DNA of 64,000 nt from Pelosinus sp. (GCA_021372375.1 JAJFUN010000157.1:1-64000); one strand, 5' to 3'; numbered from the stretch's first letter, positions 1 through 9,410 are shown. Notes: a model not told the origin generated them from the letters alone. Program-made: numbers and translations.

Positions 1-40
1 CTTTCCAGGCGTGCTCCTTCAACCGCTCGGACATCTCTCC
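1..40 (-). tRNA. tRNA-Ser(GGA), 5' part only (cut by window edge)
   Basis: On the minus strand the sequence from position 40 leftward reads GGAGAGATGTCCGAGCGG, then the D-loop and the start of the anticodon arm, with loop CTGGAAA giving anticodon GGA. This matches the long-variable-arm tRNA-Ser class. The 3' part lies outside the window. Confidence 0.85.
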
Positions 41-142
41 AGGTCTCATTTATAATATAGCTCTTGTTGTCATAATCCTATAAACGAGCTACGAATGATA
101 TTTTAACCTTTTGCGCTGCAAATGTCAATAGATAATCCTAAT

Positions 143-1156
143 TTATTTTTTGTGCGCCGCAATTTGATCGGCAATTCCAGTATCTCTTACTACTTTTTCC
201 ATCTGTTCATTATCTATCGCCCATTCCTTAAGACAATCTTCCGGCCCCAAATATTCTGCCGAGATTCCCAGTTCCTTTAAATTTGTCTGAAACTCCGCAT
301 CATTTATGATTGCCTTGATGCCAGATACAAGTTTATTCTTAACGTCTGACGGCATTTCTTTAGGTATGGCTAGGCACTGCCAGTTTTTAGTTACAACATC
401 CAGGCCTTGTTCTTTAAATGTCGGTACATCTTTAAAGTCTATATTTTTAATTCTGTGATCACCGCACACCGCTAATACTTTTGTCTTGCCGCTTTTTACA
501 TATTCATTGATAACACCTTGAAACGAAAATATTACCTGAACATGTTTTCCAAGCAGTGCAGCTATTGATTCTGAATCACCCTGAAACGGCACTTGCTGCA
601 TCTTTATCCCGGCGGCTTGCGCAAACATTTCAGCACCAACTTGTGTTACCGAGCCCAATCCACTATGACCATATTTAATTTCGCCTGGGTGCGCCTTAGC
701 ATATGCAATAAACTCCTCTAAATTTCCCCAATTACTATCAGACATTACTACCATAACTAATGAAATATTTGAAATTTTCGCAATCGGCTCTAATGCAGTT
801 GAATAGTTATATTTTGTTGGGCCATATAAAGGTTGTAGAATTGTTCCAATACCTGCTATACCAGTTGTATACCCATCTGGCTTACTTCCAGCCAACTCAT
901 TCCAAGCAATTGTCCCTGCCCCACCCGGTTTATTAACAATAAGCAGCGGCTGACCTAAATGTTTTACTGCTACCTTTTCCATGGCCCGGGCTATACTGTC
1001 CGACAAGCCGCCCGCACTAAATGGAACTAGGACAGTTATAGGACGTCCTGGGTATTTTGAAGCATTTATCGGCTGACTTTGCATGGTATTACACCCTCCT
1101 AAAAGTATAATAAGGATAAAACTAATCAGACACAAAACTGCAGTCTTCCTGCCCAC
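143..1156 (-). CDS. tctC: TctC-like tripartite tricarboxylate transporter substrate-binding lipoprotein
   Basis: A 337-aa extracytoplasmic solute receptor of the Bug/TctC family, which captures carboxylates for the TctA/TctB membrane complex. It starts with a lipoprotein signal (hydrophobic stretch, then LLGGC at about residues 18-22), followed by YPGRPITVLVPFSAGG, the phosphate-loop-like start typical of Bug proteins. The start is GTG at 1156 behind GGAGGGTG. It is the last gene of an apparent operon, kinase-tctB-tctA-tctC, with 28 bp between tctA and tctC. Family assignment is firm. The actual substrate (citrate, tricarballylate or another carboxylate) cannot be read from sequence. Confidence 0.9.
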   Translation of the reverse strand: MGRKTAVLCLISFILIILLGGCNTMQSQPINASKYPGRPITVLVPFSAGGLSDSIARAMEKVAVKHLGQPLLIVNKPGGAGTIAWNELAGSKPDGYTTGIAGIGTILQPLYGPTKYNYSTALEPIAKISNISLVMVVMSDSNWGNLEEFIAYAKAHPGEIKYGHSGLGSVTQVGAEMFAQAAGIKMQQVPFQGDSESIAALLGKHVQVIFSFQGVINEYVKSGKTKVLAVCGDHRIKNIDFKDVPTFKEQGLDVVTKNWQCLAIPKEMPSDVKNKLVSGIKAIINDAEFQTNLKELGISAEYLGPEDCLKEWAIDNEQMEKVVRDTGIADQIAAHKK

Positions 1157-1184
1157 AACATCACCCTCCTTAACTAGTAAATTT

Positions 1185-2693
1185 TCATTTTGTGATATCC
1201 ATTGCCTTAGGAGTTCTTTTAATTATCCAGTTTATTAGACTATAACCAATTAGCAAAACCGCTACCAGCAAAAAGCTGCCAGCAATAGGACGCATAAAAA
1301 ACGATAAAATACTTCCATTCTCAATAATTAAGCCCTGCGTTAACCCCCTTTCCATCGTTGGTCCTAATACCAGCCCAACAATTAACGGCGCCGGTTTGTA
1401 CTCGGTTCGCTTCATATGAAAACCCAGCACACCAAATACCATCACTAAAAACAAATCAAAAATGCTATTATTTATGGAGTAAGCTCCCACCAAGGTTATC
1501 ATGATAACTAGTGGAAGAAGAATTTGCATCGGTATTTTCAGTATACTTGCAAACACGCCAACTAACGGCAAGTTAATAATCAGCAGGAGTACATTGCCAA
1601 TATACATGCTGGCAACAAGCCCCCAGAATATTTCGGGATGTCCGGTAATTAAGTTAGGTCCCGGAATGACACCATGGGTCATAAAGCCGCTCAGAAGCAT
1701 TGCCGATACTGCGGAAAATGGTAAGCCAAGCGACAACAGGGGAATCATCGTCGCCGATGATGCTGCATTATTGGCTGATTCGGGTCCCGCTACCCCCTCG
1801 ATGGCTCCTTGCCCAAACTCCTCTGGATGCTTGCTTTTACGTTTTTCCAGCGCATAAGATACAAAAGTAGAAATCACACCAGCCGGTCCGGGCAGCAACC
1901 CTACTAAAAAGCCAACAAGACTCCCGCGAAAGATTGGTGCAATAGAACGCCCCCATTCGCTCTTGTTGGGATAAAGCTCTCTTAATCGCACCGACATTAG
2001 TTCTATCTTGCTGCTCGGTTGCAGCATAGCATCAAGTACCTCCCCAATACCAAATAGCCCCATTGCGACAATTGACAGATCAAAACCGCGCTGCAACTCA
2101 TCTATCCCAAAAGTAAACCGATTTATTCCGCTTAAACTATCTGTCCCCACTGTGCCCAGCATCAAACCGAGCATAATCATTAACCATCCCTTTAGCATAG
2201 ATTTACCTGTCATCTTAGTCAAAATAACTAGTCCTAGAAAAGCTATTGAAAAATACTCAGGCGGACCAAACAGCAAGACAAACCTAGCGAGCAGCGGCGC
2301 AAAAAAGGTCAGGCCCAATATGCCCAGTGTTCCGGCAATAAATGAACCTATAGCAGCCACGGCTAAGGCTGCTCCAGCCCGGCCTCTTTTGGCCATTTCA
2401 TAACCATCGAGACAAGTAACAATAGAAGACGCCTCACCAGGAACATTCAATAAAATAGAAGTAGTAGACCCGCCATACATTGATCCGTAATAAATACCCG
2501 CAAACATAATAAGTGAAGCCGTTACGTCCATATTGATACTAAACGGCAACAAGAGCGCAATAGCGCCAACTGGTCCAATTCCAGGCAGCACCCCCACCAA
2601 AGTACCTACCAGCACGCCTATGACGCAGGCCAGTAAATTCATAGGGGTCATACTGATAAAAAAGCCTTGCGTAAGCAGCATAAACTGTTCCAT
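1185..2693 (-). CDS. tctA: TctA-like large membrane subunit of tripartite tricarboxylate transporter
   Basis: A roughly 502-aa polytopic membrane protein of the TctA family, the ion-coupled translocation subunit. Family signatures visible are the early GTLVGVLPGIGPVGAIALLLP segment and the repeated LVGLLPGPAG motif in the second half, with about 10-12 hydrophobic helices. I prefer the ATG at 2693 (MEQFMLL) because GGAGG sits just upstream. An in-frame TTG at 2705 is possible. It follows tctB by about 14 bp and should be co-transcribed with it. Confidence 0.92.
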   Translation of the reverse strand: MEQFMLLTQGFFISMTPMNLLACVIGVLVGTLVGVLPGIGPVGAIALLLPFSINMDVTASLIMFAGIYYGSMYGGSTTSILLNVPGEASSIVTCLDGYEMAKRGRAGAALAVAAIGSFIAGTLGILGLTFFAPLLARFVLLFGPPEYFSIAFLGLVILTKMTGKSMLKGWLMIMLGLMLGTVGTDSLSGINRFTFGIDELQRGFDLSIVAMGLFGIGEVLDAMLQPSSKIELMSVRLRELYPNKSEWGRSIAPIFRGSLVGFLVGLLPGPAGVISTFVSYALEKRKSKHPEEFGQGAIEGVAGPESANNAASSATMIPLLSLGLPFSAVSAMLLSGFMTHGVIPGPNLITGHPEIFWGLVASMYIGNVLLLIINLPLVGVFASILKIPMQILLPLVIMITLVGAYSINNSIFDLFLVMVFGVLGFHMKRTEYKPAPLIVGLVLGPTMERGLTQGLIIENGSILSFFMRPIAGSFLLVAVLLIGYSLINWIIKRTPKAMDITK

Positions 2694-2707
2694 AATAGCC
2701 TCCAAAT

Positions 2708-3124
2708 CTATGGCAGTGAAATACTAAGCAGCCCGTTAAACACACCATAACAGAAAAGCGCAACAGCTGCCGAAATAATTGCTGGTATAAGCCAGTCCTG
2801 TACCTCCATAAGCTTTAATAAATACAGCATAACAAGAAAGGTAGCAGGTATATAACCAACAACCGCTAGGCCTACTAGATAAAAAATCAGTCCGGCTGTT
2901 ACTAAAATGGATTTCCGCCAATATACCCTCTCTTTTTTTATATTAACAGTCCACTGACCGCTAGAAATTATCAGGATGGCAATGATGACAGCAGCAGTGC
3001 CGGCAATAGTCGGCAAGAAACCGGCCTTAGGCGATGACATCACGCCAAAAGACAAACCATATGCATACACCGCATAACATAGGCTGCCCAGCAAAAATAT
3101 ATATGACAAGACTCTTTCCGCCAC
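2708..3124 (-). CDS. tctB: TctB-like small membrane subunit
   Basis: A 138-aa protein with about four hydrophobic helices, the size and topology of the TctB family. It includes the typical glycine/proline stretch (MSSPKAGFLPTIAG) after the first helix. The start is GTG at 3124 behind GAGGTGGT. It lies between the kinase gene (9-bp gap) and tctA, so a single mRNA for all four genes is likely. TctB is a required partner of TctA, though its molecular role is poorly defined in the family. Confidence 0.85.
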   Translation of the reverse strand: MAERVLSYIFLLGSLCYAVYAYGLSFGVMSSPKAGFLPTIAGTAAVIIAILIISSGQWTVNIKKERVYWRKSILVTAGLIFYLVGLAVVGYIPATFLVMLYLLKLMEVQDWLIPAIISAAVALFCYGVFNGLLSISLP

Positions 3125-3133
3125 ATGACCACC

Positions 3134-4561
3134 TCACACATAGTTAAACAAAATTTTAAAAGTCGTTCCGGTTCCTTCGGTGCTCTCGATCGAAAGATTG
3201 GCATTATGCCGCTCTACAATACGATAGCAGACAGCAAGGCCAAGGCCTGTCCCCTTTTCCTTGGTGGTAAAAAAGGGTGTACCCAGCTTATCCAGCACAT
3301 CTGCGGGTATTCCAATTCCTTCATCCCTGATCATTAATAGTGCTTTATCCTGAAAAGTCTCTGTACTAATAGTTATTATCCCGCCTTCCGGCATAGCCTC
3401 AATGGCATTTCTTACCACATTCAAAAGCAGCTGGCGCATGCTGTTTTTATCTAACAGCACTGTTTTGATGCTGCCGCAATTAACTTCTACCTGGCAATTA
3501 TTTCGCAAGGCATCTGCCATAATAAGCGGCTGGATTTCCCGAATCAGATCATTTAAATTACTCTCCTGAAAATCCATACTTTTATTTTTCGCTAGGGATA
3601 GAAATTCGGTAATTATCCCATTGGCCCGATCCATTTCTTCAATCATTAAATCAAAATGAGCTTTGTACTGTGCAAATTTTTCCTTCCCTCCAATATATTG
3701 TAGAAAACCCCGCACGGTCGTCATGGGATTGCGGACTTCATGCCCAATACTTGCGGCCATTTCGCCAATAATATTCAAACGATCCAGGCGCATCATCTTT
3801 TCCGTTTGTTCATTTATATACTGCAAAACAGGTGTCAGTTCTGGCAGTTCACTGGCAAAGTTCTTAGCATCGCCTTTTACAATTTCCCGCGCAAATAACT
3901 CCAAATCCTTTTTTAGCCTAATAAAAATGTCCTGAAAAAAAATAATTACTATAATTAATCCAATAAGCGCAATAAACAGCATATTTAGCGTTTTTCTCCA
4001 AGCACCTTGATAAGTTTTATCTAAGTTTACACAAGCAAAAACATGTCCCACAATTTCCCCGTGCACTTTTATCGGACGTAAGTGATACATAATTTTGGCG
4101 CCGTACCATGTGATGGAACGTTCTTTTTCAGTTAATAATGTTGTATCGCTGCTATATGTATCTTGAATTGCTTTGGAGTCCATGGGAATTAATAAGGAGC
4201 CGTCCAAGGTTGGCCCGATGGCCACTATCCTGCCGGTTTGCCGCAAATAAACGCCGAACTTAATATTATCAGCAGATATAAATACATCATCAAGTATCGG
4301 CTGCATTTTCTGATTGATTAATAGCGCCTTATCCTGTTCCGATTCAGCCCGAGAGCCTTGAATTACAGCAATTTCCGCAAATGTCCTGTCGTCAATTTTC
4401 TTACTGATAAATTCAGTAATATCTATTAAATCTTTACTGTACTGGGCCTTCCGTTCATTTAGCGACACCCATTGATTATGCAATATCACAACAAGCATAA
4501 AAATACAAACAACACATACTACCTTAATGTTTAATCTAGTTGTTAATTTAAGTTTGTTCAT
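3134..4561 (-). CDS. Membrane-bound sensor histidine kinase, orphan, first gene of tct operon
   Basis: A 475-aa kinase with TM1 at about residues 12-28, an extracytoplasmic sensor region to about 190 and TM2 at about 192-212. A DHp domain follows with the phosphoacceptor in ASIGHEVRNPMTTVRGFLQ, and then the ATP-binding domain with N box (NVVRNAIEA), G1 box (DEGIGIP) and G2 box (GTGLGLAVCYRI). No response regulator gene is adjacent. The 9-bp gap to tctB suggests it senses the transported carboxylate or the transporter state. That is inference from context. The H-box resembles sporulation-type kinases (KinA-E style), so it may instead feed a phosphorelay. Confidence 0.9.
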   Translation of the reverse strand: MNKLKLTTRLNIKVVCVVCIFMLVVILHNQWVSLNERKAQYSKDLIDITEFISKKIDDRTFAEIAVIQGSRAESEQDKALLINQKMQPILDDVFISADNIKFGVYLRQTGRIVAIGPTLDGSLLIPMDSKAIQDTYSSDTTLLTEKERSITWYGAKIMYHLRPIKVHGEIVGHVFACVNLDKTYQGAWRKTLNMLFIALIGLIIVIIFFQDIFIRLKKDLELFAREIVKGDAKNFASELPELTPVLQYINEQTEKMMRLDRLNIIGEMAASIGHEVRNPMTTVRGFLQYIGGKEKFAQYKAHFDLMIEEMDRANGIITEFLSLAKNKSMDFQESNLNDLIREIQPLIMADALRNNCQVEVNCGSIKTVLLDKNSMRQLLLNVVRNAIEAMPEGGIITISTETFQDKALLMIRDEGIGIPADVLDKLGTPFFTTKEKGTGLGLAVCYRIVERHNANLSIESTEGTGTTFKILFNYV

Positions 4562-4717
4562 TTCTAATTTCGCTGCCTTTTTAATTTTGACCTATGTTTT
4601 CTCTTTAATCTATCTATTTACATTATACAGTTATTTTTTACATATTGTGTAGAATCTTGTCTGTTTTACATTTCTTTAATATATTTCTTAAAATATGTCA
4701 TACTATGCTGTATAAAT

Positions 4718-4756
4718 AAAACAGCTGAGCGAAATATAATCCCGCCCAGCCGTTTT
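4718..4756. terminator. Rho-independent terminator downstream of the LCP gene
   Basis: The arms are AAAACAGCTGAGCG and CGCCCAGCCGTTTT (with G-U pairs) around a short loop, flanked by A/T tracts on both sides. It can act for the minus-strand LCP gene. The rest of the interval 4562-4802 is AT-rich and shows no further gene. Confidence 0.6.
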
Positions 4757-4802
4757 AACCATAGATTAAGTTAGTCCTCTTCAATTTTTTTATAGCAAAT
4801 AA

Positions 4803-6110
4803 TTACGAAGTATAATCCAAGCCAATAATAACGGTTATCGCAGCTTTCTTATTATGATCATTATCGGTTTGCAGTTCAAATTTGAAAGGCAGTGCGCTTA
4901 ATTTATCTGTCATGCTAAAATCCTCCGCGCCATGCAAAATAACCACGGTATTTTTTTGCACTGCTGCATTACTGATTCCGGCTACCACAAAGCCACGATT
5001 GCCCATAATTTGAGCCACCTTAGATGCAAGCCCGCTTTGTCCGTTGGCATTAATGACTTCAACCTGCAGCTTATCCTTACCCACAGCTTTGATCCCAGGT
5101 ATATGGACTCCTTTGGGCAAAGATTGTTCATACTCAATCGCCAGCAAATTGGTTTCTTCATTGTACCGGCTATCTGCTGATATTCCCTGCATGGCTGCGA
5201 CGTCCTGTCTCAGCTCACCGATATTGGGTATCCAATAACTTACGCCTTTTATATACACCGGAACACCATCAACCGCATAGGTATTAAGGCCTGCTTTGGC
5301 AACCGTATCGCCAATTTTAGCCAGTTTAAGCATTTCGCTTATAGGCATATCGGTTTTCACCGCAGTAGCAAATTCTTTAATCAAACCCGGTAAATTTAAG
5401 ACAACCTGGGGATTTAATAATTCCTGCATGACTGCTTTGAGAAATTTTTGCTGACGCGCAACCCTGCCAATATCTCCTTCTTCATCACGATACCGGACAT
5501 ATTGTAGGGCTGTCTTGCCATCCATCCGCTGCACCCCGGGTTTTAAGTTAATAAATAAACCGCCGTCATCATCATAGGGATCACTATAATACATCCGTTT
5601 TTCCACATCAATTGTAACTCCGCCTAAGGCATCAATCATCCCCGCAAGTCCATGGCTGTTAATGGCCACAGTATAATCCACAGGAATCCCCAGCAAGTTC
5701 TCCACCACCCGATGTGACAGCTCCATCCCGCCAAAAGCATAGGCGTGATTGATCTTATCCCAGTTATGTCCGGGAATTTTAGCCCAAGAATCACGCGGAA
5801 TGGATAATACAGAAATGCGTTTGGCATCATAGTCGACATCGACAAGAATTGCGGTATCCGATCTTCCTACATCATCCTGCCGTTCATCAACCCCCAGAAC
5901 CAGCACATTGATTTTTCCTTTAGGCATAACTATTTTTTTGGCAATAGCAGGAATGACCTCAGCCACCTTTTCCCCAAAGAAAAGATATCCCAAGGCATAA
6001 CCTACCCCCACTGCCATTATCATTAAAGAAAGTACTAAAACAACCACTCGTCCTTTGCGTAAACGACGTCTTGGCGTATCAGCATCATTATTTTCTATCC
6101 CATTAATCAT
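4803..6110 (-). CDS. LytR-CpsA-Psr (LCP) family cell-wall glycopolymer ligase with LytR_C domain
   Basis: A 435-aa protein with a short cytoplasmic N-terminus, one TM helix (about residues 25-45), and an extracytoplasmic LCP domain (about 65-250). Conserved arginines and aspartates are visible in VLGVDERQDDVGRSDTAI, SIPRDSW and the YVRYRDEEGDIGR segment. A C-terminal LytR_C domain (about 335-410) has the pattern EVINANGQSGLASKVA. LCP enzymes transfer undecaprenyl-linked polymers to peptidoglycan or protein. The acceptor here is unknown. The gene stands alone, with a terminator downstream. Confidence 0.9.
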   Translation of the reverse strand: MINGIENNDADTPRRRLRKGRVVVLVLSLMIMAVGVGYALGYLFFGEKVAEVIPAIAKKIVMPKGKINVLVLGVDERQDDVGRSDTAILVDVDYDAKRISVLSIPRDSWAKIPGHNWDKINHAYAFGGMELSHRVVENLLGIPVDYTVAINSHGLAGMIDALGGVTIDVEKRMYYSDPYDDDGGLFINLKPGVQRMDGKTALQYVRYRDEEGDIGRVARQQKFLKAVMQELLNPQVVLNLPGLIKEFATAVKTDMPISEMLKLAKIGDTVAKAGLNTYAVDGVPVYIKGVSYWIPNIGELRQDVAAMQGISADSRYNEETNLLAIEYEQSLPKGVHIPGIKAVGKDKLQVEVINANGQSGLASKVAQIMGNRGFVVAGISNAAVQKNTVVILHGAEDFSMTDKLSALPFKFELQTDNDHNKKAAITVIIGLDYTS

Positions 6111-6297
6111 AACTCACCCTCTACCATTTACCACCATAATTTGCTTCTTATTTTAATGATAAAGCCTAGTTATCTTATTAGTCAACTAGCTGACTGCACT
6201 AATTACGATAAATAGACAGGAGAATACTTCCTCCTGTCTATTTATCGTATAATATTCCATTTTCTTAAATTTTTAGTTAAACAGCTTTGCTGTGCAA

Positions 6298-7740
6298 TTA
6301 TTTCATAACATATTGTTCCAGTAATTTCTTTTTTGTACGCCATAAGGGTTTAGATAAATCAACGTAGTATTTATGCGGGTTTTCAAACCGCAGTACTTCA
6401 TCCCATAAAGTTGCCAGCTGCTCACTGCAATACTGTTTAATTTCCTGTAAATCAGGGCTGTTATAAACACAATTCCCCTTGTCAAAAATTCTGACTAGCA
6501 GCCGCTTGGCATAAAAATTGGTAATTGTTTTACGCTTCCAAGTATGCTCAGGGTCAAAAATAGTATACGGATAAGCATCATCAATATTCTCCGTATGACC
6601 TGTTATTACATCAGCAATGGCTTTGCCGCTATCTCTGTCAAATAAGCGCCATACCTCTTTAAAGTCCGGATTGGTAATCTTTTCAATATTTTCACTGATT
6701 TTTATTTTGGGTTCAATTGCGCCGTTTTCTTCGACTGCGACTAGCTTGTAGACCCCGCCAAACACCGGTTCCGACTTGGAGGTAATCAATCGTTCGCCAA
6801 CACCAAACATATCCACTTTTGCCCCTTGCACCAGAATTTCACGAATGATATGCTCATCTAAAGAATTGGAGGCTACAATTTTACAATCAGGAAAGCCAGC
6901 TTCATCTAGTATTTTCCTAACCCGTTTAGATAAATAGGTTATATCCCCACTATCAATCCGAATGCCCTGGGGACGAAAGCCGCGCGGCAGGATTTCTTCA
7001 TTGAAGGTTTTTATGGCGTTAGGAATACCGGATTTAAGTACATTATATGTATCAACTAAGAGCGTACAGCTTTCCGGATAAGTTCTGGCATACGCCCGAA
7101 AAGCATCAAGTTCCGTAGGAAACATCTGAATCCAGCTGTGGGCCATGGTACCCAGCGCCGGAATTTTAAAATCACGATCCGCAATCGTACAAGCTGTGCC
7201 GATACAGCCGCCGATATATGCCGCCCGCGCCCCTGAGATAGCTCCATCATACCCTTGCGCCCGGCGGGAACCAAACTCCATTACGCCTCGTCCCTGTGCC
7301 GCCCGGACAATCCGATTAGCTTTTGTAGCAATCAGACTTTGGTGATTTATCGTGATTAAAACCATAGTTTCTACAAACTGAGAAATCATTACCGGTCCGC
7401 GGACAATAACAACAGGTTCATTAGGAAAAATCGGCGTTCCTTCCGGAATAGCCCAAACATCACAATTAAATTCGAAATTGCCAAGATACTGAATAAACTC
7501 CTCACTAAACAACCGTTTACTGCGTAAATAATCAAGGTCATGTTGATCAAACTTAAGATTTTTTAGATATTCGATTAGCTGTTCCACTCCAGCCATGATA
7601 GCAAAACCGCCATCATCAGGCACCTTCCGAAAAAACATATCAAAATAAGCAATCTTATTTTCCATCTTATTTTCTAAGTATCCATTCGCCATGGTGATTT
7701 CATAAAAATCAGTTAACATGGTTAAGTTCATCTTTTCCAT
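6298..7740 (-). CDS. pncB: Nicotinate phosphoribosyltransferase
   Basis: A 480-aa enzyme that makes nicotinate mononucleotide from nicotinate and PRPP (ATP-stimulated), feeding NAD salvage. The N-terminus MLTDFYEITMANGY, the central GSRRAQGYDGAI segment and the barrel region RIDSGDITYLSK are characteristic of the family. Length matches the longer Firmicute form. It lies 36 bp after the Nudix/winged-helix gene on the same strand, almost certainly in one operon, which is the usual arrangement for NrtR-type control of NAD salvage. Confidence 0.95.
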   Translation of the reverse strand: MEKMNLTMLTDFYEITMANGYLENKMENKIAYFDMFFRKVPDDGGFAIMAGVEQLIEYLKNLKFDQHDLDYLRSKRLFSEEFIQYLGNFEFNCDVWAIPEGTPIFPNEPVVIVRGPVMISQFVETMVLITINHQSLIATKANRIVRAAQGRGVMEFGSRRAQGYDGAISGARAAYIGGCIGTACTIADRDFKIPALGTMAHSWIQMFPTELDAFRAYARTYPESCTLLVDTYNVLKSGIPNAIKTFNEEILPRGFRPQGIRIDSGDITYLSKRVRKILDEAGFPDCKIVASNSLDEHIIREILVQGAKVDMFGVGERLITSKSEPVFGGVYKLVAVEENGAIEPKIKISENIEKITNPDFKEVWRLFDRDSGKAIADVITGHTENIDDAYPYTIFDPEHTWKRKTITNFYAKRLLVRIFDKGNCVYNSPDLQEIKQYCSEQLATLWDEVLRFENPHKYYVDLSKPLWRTKKKLLEQYVMK

Positions 7741-7776
7741 TTTCTCGCCCCCAAATTAGTAGAGTTTTAATCAGCT

Positions 7777-8685
7777 TTACTCTGCGGTATTTTCCCAGTT
7801 GGGATTAAATCGAAATAACTTAGACGGCCGATGCCCCGCCGCTTTGGTATACTCATTGGTTTCTACCACCATGCCAGCAATCTTTCGGCGAAAATTGGCC
7901 TTTAATAGCTCTGTGCCCAGAATAACCTCATATACCTGCTGCAGTTCGCCCAAAGTAAATAACTCTGGCATCAAATTGAAAGCAATATCGGTATACTCGA
8001 GTTTACTGCGTAATCTTTCCACGCCATACTGGATAATTTGGGCATGGTCGAAAGCAATCCCCTGGCTATCGATAATAATCCGTTCAATTTTGGCTATTTT
8101 CCCTGAGACTGTTTTGATAACCTTAATCATGGCGGAAAGCTCTGCTTCTTCATTAGATAAATTAAGTTTGAACAGCCTTTCGAGAATATGCCCTTGTTCG
8201 GTCAGCGTTTTTTGCTCCTGATACAGCTTGTAGGAAACGGTAAACCAAGCCGCATCGTCAGCATCATCGCTGGCTTTTACATTTAGCGCCGCACTGTCAA
8301 CCAGCGACATATAGGAAGTACTGATAATCCTTGCACGCGGATCACGGCCTACAGCCCCCCAGGTATAAAGCTGTTCCATATAAATGGTATCAATATTTGT
8401 TTCCTCTTTTAGTTCGCGTAAGGCCGCGTCATCCAAGCTTTCATCCATATGTACAAAACCGCCCGGCAACGACCACTGTCCAAGAAACGGATGATCGCCC
8501 CGTTTAATTAAGAGCAGCCGCAGCGTCTTTTCCGGCAGCTTACGGTAATTTTTCTTTTTTTCCTGCGTTACGGTGAAAATCAGCATATCCACTGTTACAG
8601 ACGGCCGCTCATATTTTCTAGCATCATAGGCTGCCAAAAAAGCTTGTTCGGTAACGCCCTGCTTATTTAGTCTGGTATCAGTCAT
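7777..8685 (-). CDS. nrtR: Nudix-domain transcriptional regulator, NrtR-like
   Basis: A roughly 302-aa protein with an N-terminal Nudix domain (about 35-170). The Nudix box GGFVHMDESLDDAALRELKEE is intact in its E and REL..EE residues, with N in place of the late glycine. A C-terminal winged-helix-like region (about 210-295) contains the FRRKIAGMV segment typical of NrtR. NrtR proteins repress NAD-salvage genes and respond to ADP-ribose. Its place directly upstream of pncB, and a palindrome over their promoter, fit this. Start chosen at ATG 8685 (AAGGGTG upstream); GTG 8694 is possible. A plain Nudix hydrolase is the alternative. Confidence 0.8.
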   Translation of the reverse strand: MTDTRLNKQGVTEQAFLAAYDARKYERPSVTVDMLIFTVTQEKKKNYRKLPEKTLRLLLIKRGDHPFLGQWSLPGGFVHMDESLDDAALRELKEETNIDTIYMEQLYTWGAVGRDPRARIISTSYMSLVDSAALNVKASDDADDAAWFTVSYKLYQEQKTLTEQGHILERLFKLNLSNEEAELSAMIKVIKTVSGKIAKIERIIIDSQGIAFDHAQIIQYGVERLRSKLEYTDIAFNLMPELFTLGELQQVYEVILGTELLKANFRRKIAGMVVETNEYTKAAGHRPSKLFRFNPNWENTAE

Positions 8686-8719
8686 TCTTATCACCCTTAA
8701 ACTGATATTATCACTTTGT

Positions 8720-8738
8720 TAGTATCATTATATTACTA
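8720..8738. promoter_or_regulatory. Candidate NrtR operator (imperfect palindrome)
   Basis: The minus strand reads TAGTAATATAATGATACTA, with 7 of 9 base pairs symmetric around a centre. It overlaps the -10 hexamer of the promoter below, exactly where an autorepressor would bind. Function is inferred. Confidence 0.55.
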
Positions 8739-8755
8739 TATATACACCTTGTCAA
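8727..8755 (-). promoter_or_regulatory. Consensus sigma-A promoter for nrtR-pncB
   Basis: The minus strand has TTGACA at 8755-8750, a 17-bp spacer and TATAAT at 8732-8727. Both hexamers match consensus exactly with optimal spacing, about 40 bp before the nrtR start. A promoter this strong would normally need repression. Confidence 0.85.
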
Positions 8756-8899
8756 ACAATATTATTTTCGGCACTACCAGCATGTTTCAAACACCACCGC
8801 AATAACACAATATTGCGGGAAAATAGCAGCTAACACGACATAATCCTGCTAAAATACCACAATCATCCCATATCTACTCGATATTGATTTTTTGCCTTT

Positions 8900-8928
8900 T
8901 TGACCTTTTGACCTTTAAATCCTATAAT
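8900..8928 (+). promoter_or_regulatory. Promoter of the Hsp20 gene
   Basis: TTGACC at 8900-8905, a 17-bp spacer and TATAAT at 8923-8928, located 40 bp before the hsp20 start. A short TTTTGACC motif is repeated in tandem across the -35 region. No CIRCE-like inverted repeat is visible. Confidence 0.7.
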
Positions 8929-8967
8929 AAAGCTATAAAGTAAATAAACTATTAGGAGGTAGTAACT

Positions 8968-9405
8968 ATGTTTGATTTAATTCCCAGAAAAAATCAGCCG
9001 GAGGTAGTAAAAGAACGTACCTTGCCATCCTTGTTTGACAGTTTCTTTAATGACATGTGGAATTTTGGACAATTTGCCAATACCTCTTTCCGCGTTGATG
9101 TCAAAGAAACAGCTGCTGCTTATCAGTTAGAAGCTGACTTGCCAGGCATCTCCAAAGAAGATATTACGCTTGAATATACCAATGACTACCTAACTATTAC
9201 CGCTAAACGCGAAGCTAAACAAGCGGCCGATGAGCACGGACTCATTCGCCAGGAACGCTATTTTGGCGCCTTCCAGCGCAGCTTCTATTTAGATAATATC
9301 AACGCCGATAGCATCCAAGCTGAATATAAGGACGGCGTACTAAAAGTCAACTTACCGAAAAAAGAAGAATCTATAAGTACAAGACGGCAAATTGAAATTC
9401 ACTAA
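8968..9405 (+). CDS. Hsp20/alpha-crystallin small heat-shock protein
   Basis: A 145-aa small heat-shock chaperone that binds unfolding proteins in the cytoplasm. The alpha-crystallin domain covers about residues 38-130, starting at FRVDVKETAAAYQLEADLPGI and including the A-x-x-x-G-V-L-like end (YKDGVLKVNLPKK). The start ATG is preceded by AGGAGGT. It is a single-gene unit, with its own promoter upstream and a strong hairpin just downstream. Confidence 0.93.
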   Translation: MFDLIPRKNQPEVVKERTLPSLFDSFFNDMWNFGQFANTSFRVDVKETAAAYQLEADLPGISKEDITLEYTNDYLTITAKREAKQAADEHGLIRQERYFGAFQRSFYLDNINADSIQAEYKDGVLKVNLPKKEESISTRRQIEIH

Positions 9406-9410
9406 ACACA

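Noticed and set aside
2539-2921. Short minus-strand ORFs inside tctA and tctB
   Set aside because: Alternative frames of two clear genes, with biased composition and no start signals.
8860-8967. CIRCE operator before hsp20
   Set aside because: No TTAGCACTC-N9-GAGTGCTAA-like inverted repeat is present.
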